From: Candidatus Endomicrobiellum agilis
GTDB taxonomy: Bacteria > Elusimicrobiota > Endomicrobiia > Endomicrobiales > Endomicrobiaceae
DNA length: 33,529 bases
Assembly (NCBI GenBank): GCA_020328155.1
Contig: JAIXMX010000010.1
Location: 1 to 33,529 of the forward strand
Reading direction: 5' to 3'
Of this stretch, positions 24,191 to 33,268 are shown in pieces. A model generated the notes under the pieces. That model worked only from the letters and a program-made list of their open reading frames with translations, did no database searches and was not told where the DNA came from. Positions within the stretch are counted from its first letter, which is position 1, and each line of letters begins with the position of its first letter. A program made the translations under genes and the position numbers.

Positions 24191-24586
24191 ATGAAAAAGC
24201 ATTTAACGGAATTCGACAAGTTGATAGGCATATTTGCAACTTTGCGTTCTAAAAAAGGATGTATGTGGGACAGAGAACAAACGCACAAATCTCTTATAAA
24301 ACACCTGTTCTCCGAAGCCAAAGAAGTGAAAAAAGCCGTTGAAAATAAAGATATGAAAAATCTTGAGGAAGAACTCGGCGATATTTTGCTTCAGGTTGTA
24401 TTTCACGCTCAGATTGCAAAAGAAAATAAAAACTTCAATATTGCGGGAGTAATAGAAAAGCTGAACAAAAAACTTGTCCGCAGACATCCGCACATATTCG
24501 GCAAATACAAGGTTAAAAATATAAGAGATATTGAAATTATGTGGAAAAAAATCAAAGAGCAAGAAAAAAACTTAAAAAAAATATAA
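24191..24586 (+). CDS. mazG: MazG nucleotide pyrophosphohydrolase, single-domain form
   Basis: MazG hydrolyses NTPs to NMP and pyrophosphate, removing faulty nucleotides. The N-terminus has LRSKKGCMWDREQTHKSL, the metal-binding helix has EAKEVKKA and EELGDILLQVVFHAQIA, and RRHPHIFG follows. The protein is 131 residues, about half of the E. coli two-domain MazG but normal for one-domain forms. No clear ribosome binding site is seen. It lies just before a membrane pyrophosphatase, which could use the pyrophosphate released; that link is an inference. Confidence 0.88.
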   Translation: MKKHLTEFDKLIGIFATLRSKKGCMWDREQTHKSLIKHLFSEAKEVKKAVENKDMKNLEEELGDILLQVVFHAQIAKENKNFNIAGVIEKLNKKLVRRHPHIFGKYKVKNIRDIEIMWKKIKEQEKNLKKI

Positions 24587-24590
24587 TACT

Positions 24591-24605
24591 AAGAAATAAT
24601 TTCTT
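24591..24605. other. Perfect dyad before the hppA ribosome binding site
   Basis: AAGAAAT and ATTTCTT flank a single A directly before GGAGG of hppA. The small AT-rich hairpin might affect translation start. Confidence 0.35.
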
Positions 24606-24614
24606 GGAGGAAAT

Positions 24615-27029
24615 ATGTTAAACAGAATTTTTTCATTGAAAAAAGTCGCAGCGGTTTTTACTTTCATGACCGCGTTTGCCAGTCGATCTTTTGCAAGCGA
24701 AGCAAATCTGATTATTCCAGATCTGTCTTCTGTCGGCTTTTTTGAAAATGCGGTTGACGGCAAAACGCTTTTGACAGCCGGTTTTTTTATTTGCGTTTGC
24801 GGTTTGCTATTTGGTCTTTACCATTTTATAAGCATTAAAAACTTGCCGGTTCACAAGTCGATGAAATCAATTTCAGAGCTTATATATGAAACCTGCAAAA
24901 CATATCTTGTAACTCAGGGGAAATTTATATTTATACTCGAAATTCTGCTTGCGGCTATAATAGTTGTATATTTCGGATTGCTGCAGCATTTTGAGGCAAT
25001 TAAAGTCGTTACCATCGTGCTTTGCAGTATTGTAGGAATTCTCGGAAGCTGCACTGTAGCATGGTTCGGCATGAGAATTAATACTTTCGCAAATTCAAGA
25101 ACCGCTTTTGCAAGTTTAAAAGGAAAACCTTTCCCTCTTTACGCTATACCGCTGCGGGCTGGCATGAGCATAGGAATGCTTTTGATAAGCATAGAACTTT
25201 TTATAATGCTCATAATTCTTCTTTTTATTCCCTCAGATTTTGCTGGAGCATGCTTTATAGGATTCGCAATCGGAGAATCTCTTGGCGCTTCGGTTCTTAG
25301 AATTGCGGGCGGAATATTTACAAAGATCGCAGACATCGGCTCGGATTTGATGAAAATTGTATTCAATATTAAAGAAGACGACGCAAGAAATCCGGGCGTT
25401 ATTGCAGATTGTACGGGCGATAATGCCGGCGATTCGGTAGGACCTACTGCGGACGGTTTCGAAACTTACGGCGTCACCGGAGTCGCTTTGGTAACGTTTA
25501 TAGTCCTTGCCGTCAGCGATCCCGTGTTACAGGTTAAACTTCTAGTATGGATTTTCGTAATGCGTTTAATAATGCTCATAGCAAGCGCCCTTTCATATGG
25601 AATAAACTCGGTAATTGCAAAAGTGAGATACGCTACTGCGGATAAAATGAATTTTGAAACTCCTTTGACGTTTCTCGTATGGATAACGTCAATAGTATCA
25701 ATTATATTTACTTTTGCAGTCTCTTACCTCATAATCGGCAATCTGGACGACGGAACCCTTTGGTGGAAACTTTCGCTTATTATAAGCTGCGGAACGATAG
25801 CGGGAGCGATAATACCCGAAATCGTAAAGATATTTACCTCCGTAAAAAGCGCTTTCGTACAGAACGTCGTTACTTCTTCAAAACACGGCGGCGCTTCGCT
25901 CAATGTTCTCGCAGGTCTTACGGCTGGAAATTTCAGCGCGTACTGGATGGGTGTCACAATAATAATCCTTATGGCTATCGCCTATGCAATCAGTCTGCAG
26001 GGACTCGACTCGATTATGATAGCTCCGGCAGTATTTGCTTTTGGTCTCGTGGCTTTCGGATTCCTAGGTATGGGACCTGTTACAATTGCGGTCGATTCTT
26101 ACGGACCCGTAACCGACAACGCACAGTCGGTATACGAGCTTTCGCTGATTGAAAATATTTCTAATATTGATAAAGAGATAGAGAAAGATTTTGGATTTAA
26201 ACCGTCTTTCAGCAAATCAAAAATACTGCTTGAGGAAAACGACGGCGCTGGAAACACGTTTAAAGCTACGGCAAAACCCGTCCTTATAGGAACCGCCGTC
26301 GTGGGCGCGACGACAATGATATTTTCAACGATAGTTATGCTCACCGACGGTCTCACTATCGGGCTTGAAAATTTATCGATCCTGCACGCCCCTTTCCTAT
26401 TGGGATTAATCGCCGGCGGAGCCGTAATTTACTGGTTTACTGGAGCCTCTAACCACGCCGTAACAAGCGGCGCATATAAAGCCGTAGAATTTATAAAAAA
26501 TAATATAAAACTTGACGGAAGCTCGGACAAAGCTTCAACTGAAGATTCCAAGAAAGTTGTTGAAATATGCACAAAATATGCACAAAAGGGTATGATAAAT
26601 CTGTTCTTGGTCATTTTCTTTACGACGCTCGCTTTCGCATTCATAGAACCTTATTTCTTTATAGGCTATCTCATTTCAATAGCATTGTTTGGACTTTTTC
26701 AGGCGATATTTATGGCAAATGCCGGCGGCGCATGGGACAACGCAAAAAAATACGTTGAAGTTGATTTGCGCGAAAAAGGAACCGAACTTCATAAAGCTAC
26801 CGTTGTCGGCGATACGGTCGGAGACCCGTTTAAAGACACTTCTTCCGTTGCGATGAACCCTATAATTAAATTCACAACGCTTTTCGGGCTTCTTGCGTTG
26901 GAACTTGCTCTAGTACTTGCAGAAAAAGAAGCACTAAACGCTGTTCTTGCGACGATATTTTTCGGCATCTCGGTTATATTCGTAGTAAGATCGTTTACGG
27001 ATATGCGAACTAATGACGAAGAAAAATAA
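24615..27029 (+). CDS. hppA: Membrane-bound ion-pumping pyrophosphatase
   Basis: The protein hydrolyses pyrophosphate and pumps H+ or Na+ across the membrane. It has 804 residues and about sixteen hydrophobic helices, preceded by an N-terminal segment like a signal peptide (ending ASRSFA). Catalytic-site motifs are DDARNPGVIADCTGDNAGDS, PTADGFETYGVTG, IAVDSYGPVTDNAQS and ANAGGAWDNAKKYVE, then VGDTVGDPFKDTS. The segment GNTFKAT has Lys at about residue 550, where K+-independent enzymes carry Lys and K+-dependent ones Ala, so this one is likely K+-independent. The motif GDSVGPTADGFETYGV departs from the common GDCAGMAADLFETY form. The pumped ion cannot be read safely. GGAGG stands 5 bases before the ATG. 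Confidence 0.93.
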   Translation: MLNRIFSLKKVAAVFTFMTAFASRSFASEANLIIPDLSSVGFFENAVDGKTLLTAGFFICVCGLLFGLYHFISIKNLPVHKSMKSISELIYETCKTYLVTQGKFIFILEILLAAIIVVYFGLLQHFEAIKVVTIVLCSIVGILGSCTVAWFGMRINTFANSRTAFASLKGKPFPLYAIPLRAGMSIGMLLISIELFIMLIILLFIPSDFAGACFIGFAIGESLGASVLRIAGGIFTKIADIGSDLMKIVFNIKEDDARNPGVIADCTGDNAGDSVGPTADGFETYGVTGVALVTFIVLAVSDPVLQVKLLVWIFVMRLIMLIASALSYGINSVIAKVRYATADKMNFETPLTFLVWITSIVSIIFTFAVSYLIIGNLDDGTLWWKLSLIISCGTIAGAIIPEIVKIFTSVKSAFVQNVVTSSKHGGASLNVLAGLTAGNFSAYWMGVTIIILMAIAYAISLQGLDSIMIAPAVFAFGLVAFGFLGMGPVTIAVDSYGPVTDNAQSVYELSLIENISNIDKEIEKDFGFKPSFSKSKILLEENDGAGNTFKATAKPVLIGTAVVGATTMIFSTIVMLTDGLTIGLENLSILHAPFLLGLIAGGAVIYWFTGASNHAVTSGAYKAVEFIKNNIKLDGSSDKASTEDSKKVVEICTKYAQKGMINLFLVIFFTTLAFAFIEPYFFIGYLISIALFGLFQAIFMANAGGAWDNAKKYVEVDLREKGTELHKATVVGDTVGDPFKDTSSVAMNPIIKFTTLFGLLALELALVLAEKEALNAVLATIFFGISVIFVVRSFTDMRTNDEEK

Positions 27030-27326
27030 TTGTTACTGTTCTTTTTTTCTGTATTTGTACGATAAAAGTGATAAGTTGGCGCAAAATGTCCGACAGCCGT
27101 CTTGGAAAAATATACCCCCCTCCTCTCTCCTTCCAGCAGAGGAAGAGACGTTGGGGGGATAGCGTATATTCTGTAAACGGATCAGTCTTTAAAAGAGGCA
27201 GTTTTTCAGCTGTTTCCATTGCGTTTATCAGGACAAGCAAAGCAAGCAGCCGCTATTTTCGTTCTCAAAATTTCTCCCTTTATTGCAGGTTCGGCCACAA
27301 AAATTTTTTGGCGTAAAGACGATAAA

Positions 27327-28016
27327 ATGAAATTTTTTAAAAATACTTTTGCATTTTTACTAGTGCCTGCAGTCGCCGCTGCGGGATATACTCTTATTAA
27401 AAATCTTTTGCGCTTTATGGTTTCAGCCGGAAATCAGTATATTCCGTTTTGGATAGGAATTTTATGTTATATAGCATTTCAAATTATCCTTTACAAACCG
27501 ATGAAAACCTACGTATTCGGTCACGAACTTTCCCACGCGATAGCGGGAATATTAAGCGGCGCAAAGATTAAAAAATTTAATATTGGAGAAGAGTCCGGAA
27601 GCGTAGCCTTGACTAAAAGCAATATTTGGACAACGCTCGCTCCGTATTTCTTTCCGATATATACTTCCGCGATAATAATAATTTATATTTCTCTCGGCTG
27701 GTTTACCGACATAAAACAGTTTTACGGATACTTCCTTTTTCTTGTCGGTTTCTCAATAGCTTTTCACATTGCTCTGACAATATATATCCTCTCTATAGAA
27801 CAGCCCGATTTGAGAATTCACGGAACTTTTTTTTCCTATGTTGTAATTTTTGCAGTAAACGCCGTAGTGTTTATTTTGCTTGCGGCTTTGGTTTTTCCGG
27901 GCAAAATAACCGTAAGAGATATTTTATTGCAAATCTGCGGCAATACAGCGGGCATCTATAAATTTATATATACCGGAGCATTGGAAATATGTTCGGCATT
28001 CCGAGAGACGAAATAA
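27327..28016 (+). CDS. M50-like membrane zinc metalloprotease
   Basis: This integral membrane protein of 229 residues has six or so hydrophobic helices. The zinc-binding motif HELSH lies at residues 66-70 in YVFGHELSHAIAGILSGAKI, next to a membrane helix as in the M50 family. Further family-like features are SGSVALTKSN and LAPYFFPIYT. A canonical second motif with an NPxxxxDG-type metal ligand is not seen, so it may belong to the M50B-like branch. The start at 27327 puts a membrane helix near the N-terminus; longer frames upstream lack a plausible start. The ribosome binding site is weak. It overlaps the next gene by 28 bases. Substrate unknown. Confidence 0.75.
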   Translation: MKFFKNTFAFLLVPAVAAAGYTLIKNLLRFMVSAGNQYIPFWIGILCYIAFQIILYKPMKTYVFGHELSHAIAGILSGAKIKKFNIGEESGSVALTKSNIWTTLAPYFFPIYTSAIIIIYISLGWFTDIKQFYGYFLFLVGFSIAFHIALTIYILSIEQPDLRIHGTFFSYVVIFAVNAVVFILLAALVFPGKITVRDILLQICGNTAGIYKFIYTGALEICSAFRETK

Positions 28017-28594
28017 AGAGAAAAGGGTTTCATTTGCTGTCTCTTATATATACATTTGGATATTGGCATCTTCCAAAAACTACAATCATCTGGGGTCTTG
28101 CCGTCGCAATCGCCATTGTCGTTCTATGCGAATGTTTAAGATTTAAAATCCCCAGATTCAACGATTTCTTCAAAAATAATTTTAAAGGTTTTTACAGACC
28201 TGAGGAAGCCGACAAAATCAGCGGTTTAATCGGCACGTTATCCGGCGCGCTGCTTACCGTTTTAATATTTCCGAACAGATATGCGGTGATCGCGAGTTTT
28301 CTTTATTTCGCGTTCGGCGATTCAGCGGCGGCTTTGGCGGGCAAAGCTCTCGGCAGACATAAGACTTTCGCGGAAAAAAGTTTGGAAGGCAGCTTGGCGT
28401 GTTTTGCAGTTTGTTTTACAATAGGACTTTTTATTTTCAATTGGCAGGTTGCGCTAATGGGAGCCGCCACAGCTATGATGGTTGAAGCAATCCCGTGGAA
28501 GATAAGCGACAATTTCTGGATGCAAATAATTAACGCAGGAATTTTAACGCTATTGTCAAATATGACGACGGCAAACTATAATCTTGCCGCATAA
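27989..28594 (+). CDS. Dolichol/polyprenol or diacylglycerol kinase-family membrane protein
   Basis: This protein of 201 residues has about six membrane helices and belongs to the family of CTP-dependent lipid kinases and phosphatidate cytidylyltransferase-like enzymes. The signature is FYRPEEADKISGLIGTLSGA and FAFGDSAAALAGKALGRHKT followed by FAEKSLEGSLACF, which is the nucleotide-binding region in SEC59/DGK1-type kinases. The N-terminus EIKRKGFHLLSLIY is also typical. The start lies inside the end of the M50-like gene, so translation is probably coupled. It could recycle undecaprenol or diacylglycerol; the substrate cannot be told from sequence. Confidence 0.8.
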   Translation: MFGIPRDEIKRKGFHLLSLIYTFGYWHLPKTTIIWGLAVAIAIVVLCECLRFKIPRFNDFFKNNFKGFYRPEEADKISGLIGTLSGALLTVLIFPNRYAVIASFLYFAFGDSAAALAGKALGRHKTFAEKSLEGSLACFAVCFTIGLFIFNWQVALMGAATAMMVEAIPWKISDNFWMQIINAGILTLLSNMTTANYNLAA

Positions 28595-28792
28595 GATTTT
28601 TGAGAAATTTCACCTGTTTTGCAACTGTAATCCGCCGGCGACAGACAAAATCCGGCAAAGAGACAAAATTCTAAAAATTGTCCTTGCTTTCGCGGCGGAA
28701 ATAACGTATGTTTCACCGGATTTTCTGCCGTCAGAAATTGTCGCGTCTTTTCCAGTTCATTTCGCTATAGGGTTAAAAAAAACACGTTTAAA

Positions 28793-29464
28793 ATGAAAAA
28801 ATTTATAGTTCCGGCATTTATTTTATTTACAGTTATATGTTTTGCTCAGGCAAAAACATTTTATTCCGACGGACCTAAAGATATTAAGAAAGTTGCTTTA
28901 ACTTTTGACGACGGTCCCGGCAAAGCAACCGAAAAAATATTAGAAATACTTAAAGAAAAAAACGTCAAAGCCACATTCTTTATGCTCGGCATAAGAGTAC
29001 AGAACGATCCAGACGCTGCAAAAGCGGTCGCTGCGGCAGGACACGAGATTGCAAACCACACTTACGAACACGTAAATTTCTACGCTTATAGAGGCAAAGA
29101 TAAAACGGACAAAATAGAAAAAGAACTCTTGCGAGGCAACAATATAATAAAGAAAGCGACGGGCATTAACCCGTATTTACTCCGCTTTCCAAACGGCTAT
29201 TCAAAACCCGACGCCGTAAAAGCGGCAAAAAAGCACAATTGCCATTTGATAAACTGGAGTTTCGGCTGCGATTGGCAAAATATGACCGCTGAAGAAATGC
29301 ACGAGAAATACAAAAAAGCCGTAAAGAACGGCGCAATATTTTTAATGCACGATTTATGCAAAAATGAAAGAATACTGTCTTTTTTAAGCGATTTTATAGA
29401 CGAGATTAAAAAAGCGGGTTACGAAATAGTTACTGTAAGCGAACTTTTAAATCTAAACCGCTGA
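28793..29464 (+). CDS. Secreted polysaccharide deacetylase (NodB/CE4)
   Basis: The enzyme removes acetyl groups from peptidoglycan or another GlcNAc polymer in the cell envelope. A signal peptide covers residues 1-20 (ends FAQA). The NodB domain follows: TFDDGP with the catalytic Asp39 and metal ligand Asp40, HTYEH with His89 and His93, RFPNGY in place of the usual RPPYG-type motif, and IFLMHD near the C-terminus. Length 223 residues is normal for a single-domain enzyme. Like the two genes before it, it could serve envelope metabolism, though a spacer of about 200 bases separates it. Confidence 0.9.
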   Translation: MKKFIVPAFILFTVICFAQAKTFYSDGPKDIKKVALTFDDGPGKATEKILEILKEKNVKATFFMLGIRVQNDPDAAKAVAAAGHEIANHTYEHVNFYAYRGKDKTDKIEKELLRGNNIIKKATGINPYLLRFPNGYSKPDAVKAAKKHNCHLINWSFGCDWQNMTAEEMHEKYKKAVKNGAIFLMHDLCKNERILSFLSDFIDEIKKAGYEIVTVSELLNLNR

Positions 29465-29809
29465 ACGATAGTTTTACAGCGGATACTTTTATCTGCAAGC
29501 AAAAGAAGAACTGTAAGCAAAGTTTGCCAAAACACAGCACAAGCTGACATTTTACAGCTTATAATAAATAATTCCCTATATTTAACATAAACTTCTTGAA
29601 ACAACGAACAATCTAAAATCTTCCTTCTGTCCCGTCTGCTGAAATAAATTCTGCATACAATCCCTATTATTCTGCTGAAATTTTACGATGAATCCGCTTT
29701 GCCAGCCGATACTTTTTTTCATCGAGCAATTTAAAATAGCAGCAAGTTCAACTGAAGAGTTCAAAAGAAAGGCTTTTCCCGGTAATGTTTTTGTAGAATA
29801 ATTTAAAAG
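29465..29809. other. Spacer of 345 bp between convergent genes
   Basis: A minus-strand frame to 29582 of about 75 codons reads as plausible protein (LNSSVELAAILNCSMKKS) but has no start signal and no recognised motif. It may be a fragment of a lost gene. No clear terminator is seen for either converging gene. Confidence 0.35.
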
Positions 29810-30520
29810 TCAATTGGACATAATATATTCAGTCGCAAGGATAACTATAGCGCCGGCAAACAGCATAAAAGGCACAAATCTGTTTTTGCATTTGTGAGTT
29901 TCAGGAATTAAATCCGAAGCGGAAAGAAAAATAAAAGAGCCTGCCGTCAAGCCCAGCAGAGAACCTAGAACAGGCAGAGACATATTTTTAAACAAAATTC
30001 TCCCTAAAATTGCGCCTATAGGAGTAAAACAAGCCGTAAGAAGCGAAAAATTAAAGATTCTCTTTTTGGAAGCGCCTCTGTGCAGCAAAATACCTGAAAT
30101 TGTTATTCCGTCAGGCAATTTGTGCAGCAAAATTGCAATTGCGGTGAGAATTCCTATACTATTATCCACTTCAAACCCTACGGCAATCATAAGTCCGTCA
30201 ATCATAGAATGTAAAGACAATCCCACAATTGACGTCACGCCCATGTGTTTAGAGCACTCGTCATCGTGGCAGGGATGAAATAAGACAATAAACTGCAAAA
30301 AAAACATAATTAAGAATCCCAGAAGAACATAAACCATTGTCTTGGGATTCAAGCCCATACCTTCAGGTATTAAATGAGTAAACGCAAGCGTAAGCATCAC
30401 GCCCGCTGAAAAATTTATTATAAAAAAAGAATTTTTTTCAGACCACTTATGGAACGCCAGCACTATAAGAGCGCCCAGCATTGCCGCGCCTGCGGCTATA
30501 AGCGAATAAATTACTTCCAT
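29810..30520 (-). CDS. ZIP-family metal transporter
   Basis: This transporter of 236 residues has eight hydrophobic helices and probably imports divalent metal such as zinc or iron. The metal-site motifs of the family are present: HSMIDG (His104, Asp108) in helix 4 and HKLPDG (His133) in helix 5. A metal-binding loop between helices 3 and 4 carries HPCHDDECSKH. GGAG stands 6 bases before the ATG. It is the last gene of a group with a CDF-like gene and pyruvate kinase on the same strand. Confidence 0.92.
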   Translation of the reverse strand: MEVIYSLIAAGAAMLGALIVLAFHKWSEKNSFFIINFSAGVMLTLAFTHLIPEGMGLNPKTMVYVLLGFLIMFFLQFIVLFHPCHDDECSKHMGVTSIVGLSLHSMIDGLMIAVGFEVDNSIGILTAIAILLHKLPDGITISGILLHRGASKKRIFNFSLLTACFTPIGAILGRILFKNMSLPVLGSLLGLTAGSFIFLSASDLIPETHKCKNRFVPFMLFAGAIVILATEYIMSN

Positions 30521-30593
30521 TTTTTCTCCAGTTTGTTTATAGTCGTCTTATAATCCCAGATTGCGGTTTTTGCAGACGACAGACAGAGCCGTC

Positions 30594-31130
30594 TCATTTA
30601 TTCTTCAATATTTTAACGGAATTTTTCATTAATAACACAGATTGCATCATAATTAAAATGGCAAAGAATACGCTTAAATAAGAATCTAAAAGAACCATTT
30701 TTTTTAAAACGGGAACTGAAAGCTCCATTATAATCAAAAGAGACAGCAACGCCGTAAAAATAAACTGTCCGTAAATGAAAAAACAGACAATAAGTCCGAC
30801 AAACGCCGTAGACGCGGTTATTTCCGCAAGCGGTATATTTATAATTTTCGGCGGAGACGCCGCGCCGAGAGTTCTGCTTATCATAACTAAAGCCAAAATA
30901 AAAAGAACCGACGCGTTTAAAACAACCGAGACAAACTGTGCTTTTCTGAAACCCTCATCCGTATCATTTAAATCCGCGAATTTCGTAAGAAGCGAAAAAG
31001 CGTCTGAAATAATCAAGCCCGCATAAGCAAACAAAGCAAAACTCTTAGAATAAAAAGCGCCTACCATTTGCAAGAATATCAATAAAAGACTAATATTCAA
31101 AACGGCAAGCAGATTTATAGATTCTTTCAT
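30594..31130 (-). CDS. CDF-like membrane protein without metal-site residues
   Basis: This membrane protein of 178 residues has five or six helices. The segment YSKSFALFAYAGLIISDAFSLL resembles helix 2 of cation diffusion facilitators, and LLDSYLSVFFAILIMMQSVLLMKNSVKIL resembles helix 6. Of the metal ligands normally in helices 2 and 5, only one Asp in helix 2 seems kept, and the cytoplasmic metal-binding domain is absent. It could be a degenerate relative with a new role or a distant look-alike. It starts 22 bases after the pyruvate kinase stop and precedes the ZIP gene, so the group may be co-transcribed. The family call is tentative. Confidence 0.5.
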   Translation of the reverse strand: MKESINLLAVLNISLLLIFLQMVGAFYSKSFALFAYAGLIISDAFSLLTKFADLNDTDEGFRKAQFVSVVLNASVLFILALVMISRTLGAASPPKIINIPLAEITASTAFVGLIVCFFIYGQFIFTALLSLLIIMELSVPVLKKMVLLDSYLSVFFAILIMMQSVLLMKNSVKILKNK

Positions 31131-31152
31131 TTTCTAAGCGGCAAACGGATTT

Positions 31153-32187
31153 CTATTTTACTTCATTAAATTCATAGTCGTTTTTTTCGGTAAACTTTAT
31201 AATATTTCCCATCATTTCCACAGCTTTATCGGGATACCGACCTACGGCTGTTTCTGCAGAAAGCATAACGTAATCAGTTCCATCTATAACGGCGTTTGCA
31301 ACGTCGCTTACTTCCGCCCTTGTCGGTATAGGGTTTTTAATCATGCTTTCAAGCATTTGAGTTGCAGTTATTACAAATTTCTTTTTCTCTTTGCATTTCT
31401 TTATTATATATTTTTGCATTGAGGGAACCGTCCACAAAGGTATTGAAATTCCCATGTCGCCCCTTGCAACCATTATGCCGTCACAGACTTCAAGAATCTC
31501 CATAAGATTGTCTATTCCCAATTTATCTTCAATTTTTGCAATAAGCCTGCATCTGGTATTTTTTTCCGATTTCAAAATATCCACCAACGGTTCCATATCC
31601 GCGGCATTTCTGACAAAAGAATTTGCGATAAAATCCGCATTATGCTTTAACGCAAAAAGCATATCTTCGCGGTCTTTTTCCTCAATCAGCGGAAACTTAA
31701 GATCAGCCTGCGGAATATTTACGCCCTTATGCGTTCTTAAAAAGTAATCTATTTGAACTTCGGTAATAAGCTCGTCTTCTTTTGAAGATAAAACCTTAAG
31801 ACTAAGATTGCCGTCGTCGATAAAAATGGTAAATCCTTCTTTAATGTCGCAGAAAGAATTGTGGTAATCTATAGAAACTCTATTATTGTCTCCGACGATT
31901 TTCTTGTTTGTAAGAATAAGTTGCTGATTCTTTTTCAGCTCCACTTTGCCGTCTTTAAGTTCACCTACTCTTATCCTATGCCCTTCAAGATCGGCAAGGA
32001 TTTTTACATTCTTCTTATATTTCTCGTTTAAAGTTTTTACTAAAGAAAAATTTTCCTCATGTTCTTCGTAAGTTCCGTGTGAAAAATTAAGTCTCACTAC
32101 AGTCATGCCGCTTTCGGACATTTTCTTCAAAATCTGAAGAGAATGCGTTGACGGTCCTATTGTACAAATAATTCCTGTCTTAGCCAC
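31153..32187 (-). CDS. pyk: Pyruvate kinase, short form lacking the C-terminal domain
   Basis: The enzyme converts phosphoenolpyruvate and ADP to pyruvate and ATP. Visible are [20 protein letters not shown], the B domain (about residues 70-160), the catalytic [11 protein letters not shown] (Lys218, Glu220), [12 protein letters not shown] (Asp244) and [10 protein letters not shown], then [16 protein letters not shown] and [12 protein letters not shown]. It has 344 residues, where usual forms have about 470; the C-terminal allosteric domain is missing and no remains of it are seen after the stop. [11 protein letters not shown] also differs from the common DTKGPEIR. The start is GTG with AAGGAG 7 bases upstream. 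All key active-site parts are present, so it is probably functional but not regulated by the usual effectors. Confidence 0.9.
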   Translation of the reverse strand: MAKTGIICTIGPSTHSLQILKKMSESGMTVVRLNFSHGTYEEHEENFSLVKTLNEKYKKNVKILADLEGHRIRVGELKDGKVELKKNQQLILTNKKIVGDNNRVSIDYHNSFCDIKEGFTIFIDDGNLSLKVLSSKEDELITEVQIDYFLRTHKGVNIPQADLKFPLIEEKDREDMLFALKHNADFIANSFVRNAADMEPLVDILKSEKNTRCRLIAKIEDKLGIDNLMEILEVCDGIMVARGDMGISIPLWTVPSMQKYIIKKCKEKKKFVITATQMLESMIKNPIPTRAEVSDVANAVIDGTDYVMLSAETAVGRYPDKAVEMMGNIIKFTEKNDYEFNEVK

Positions 32188-33196
32188 TTTACAGCTCCTT
32201 TATATTTTTACTTTTATACACTCAACGACGGCAAACACTTCAAAACTTGTTTGAAATTTGAAATATATTTTCGCCGACGGAATTGAGTATATAAAAGCCT
32301 TTTAGGGTAGCTCTTAAAGACGGCGATAGCTTCCAGATTTTGCGGGGTTTGCGACCCGTCCGGAATATAAATAAATTTCCCGTTGTGCCGTTTTTTTAGA
32401 AAAATTTTCTCGTCCCTGCATCGCCCTTTCCCTTCGCCGCGTTAAAAAGGCGGACAGGACGCACAGACAGCTTCGACTACGCGGCGTATTGTCGTTTAAG
32501 CATATCTTTTTCTTTAGGAAAAATTCCTTTAGGCAGTATGAACTGTCTCCTAAAATATATTTTTCTACGGTTTTATTTAACGATAATACGTTTCTTTGCT
32601 ATCAAAAATCCAGAGACTTGCAAGAATTGTTGAGTTGATTGAAAACAGCAAAAATCATTTTCTTTTAAAATTTATAATGGCGGTAAATGAAAAAAACACC
32701 ATATAATTTGTAGTATTATATATAAATTGCAGTGTTAAAGTCAATTTTTCAAATTATATTATATTTTAGGTAAAAAGACACTGAAAAAACAAAAATATTG
32801 AAACTAAAGCGGCGAAAGTTTTTAAAACAAGAGCGGGACAAGCACTGCAAATTATAAAAAAAATGGAAATGCCGCGTTTCTGATCCGTCTTTGTAAAACC
32901 TGAAAAACTGTCGAGGAAAATACACCGCGCTCAAATCGAATTTTATTTATCAAAACTTTTTTTACTATAAGCCCTTATTATTTTTCGGCGGCACTTTCGT
33001 TATTTCCATCAACATCGTTTTCTTTAAGTTAACAGCATAGTTTCTTTATTTTATAGATTAAAATATAATTCTAAGCTTTTAAAATCCGTTTGATTCCCGC
33101 TGTTTTTTCACTATGATATTTCTATTTTTTTCTCATTTTTTTTAACGATTCGGCAGAAAGAAAATTAATTGGCAAACGACGGAAACCGCAAACATC
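32188..33196. other. Spacer of about 1 kb, no gene supported
   Basis: No frame with start signals or motifs is seen. It includes a hairpin at 32528-32554 and, towards 32650-32760, very AT-rich sequence with several TATAAT-like boxes. Promoters for pyruvate kinase are probably within it but cannot be fixed. Confidence 0.45.
32528..32554. other. Hairpin in the large spacer
   Basis: TTTAGG-CAGT and ACTG-TCT-CCTAAA pair around ATGA: ten pairs with a 3-base bulge. An AT-rich stretch ending in five Ts follows on the plus strand. It may be a weak terminator or part of a small RNA. Confidence 0.4.
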
Positions 33197-33241
33197 AAAA
33201 AAAAAGACTTCAGCAGCGCATTATTCACCGCCAAAGTCTTT
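33197..33241 (-). terminator. Strong rho-independent terminator
   Basis: On the minus strand bases 33241-33226 pair with 33218-33203 through 16 continuous pairs, counting G-T pairs, with a 7-base loop and then nine Ts. It ends the repeat-protein gene to its right. Confidence 0.85.
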
Positions 33242-33268
33242 AAAAAGATTATATTTTTAAATTTATTT

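Noticed and set aside
29582-29764. Minus-strand frame of 60-75 codons behind the ZIP gene
   Set aside because: Protein-like in part, but lacks a start signal and any recognised motif; noted only as a possible gene fragment.
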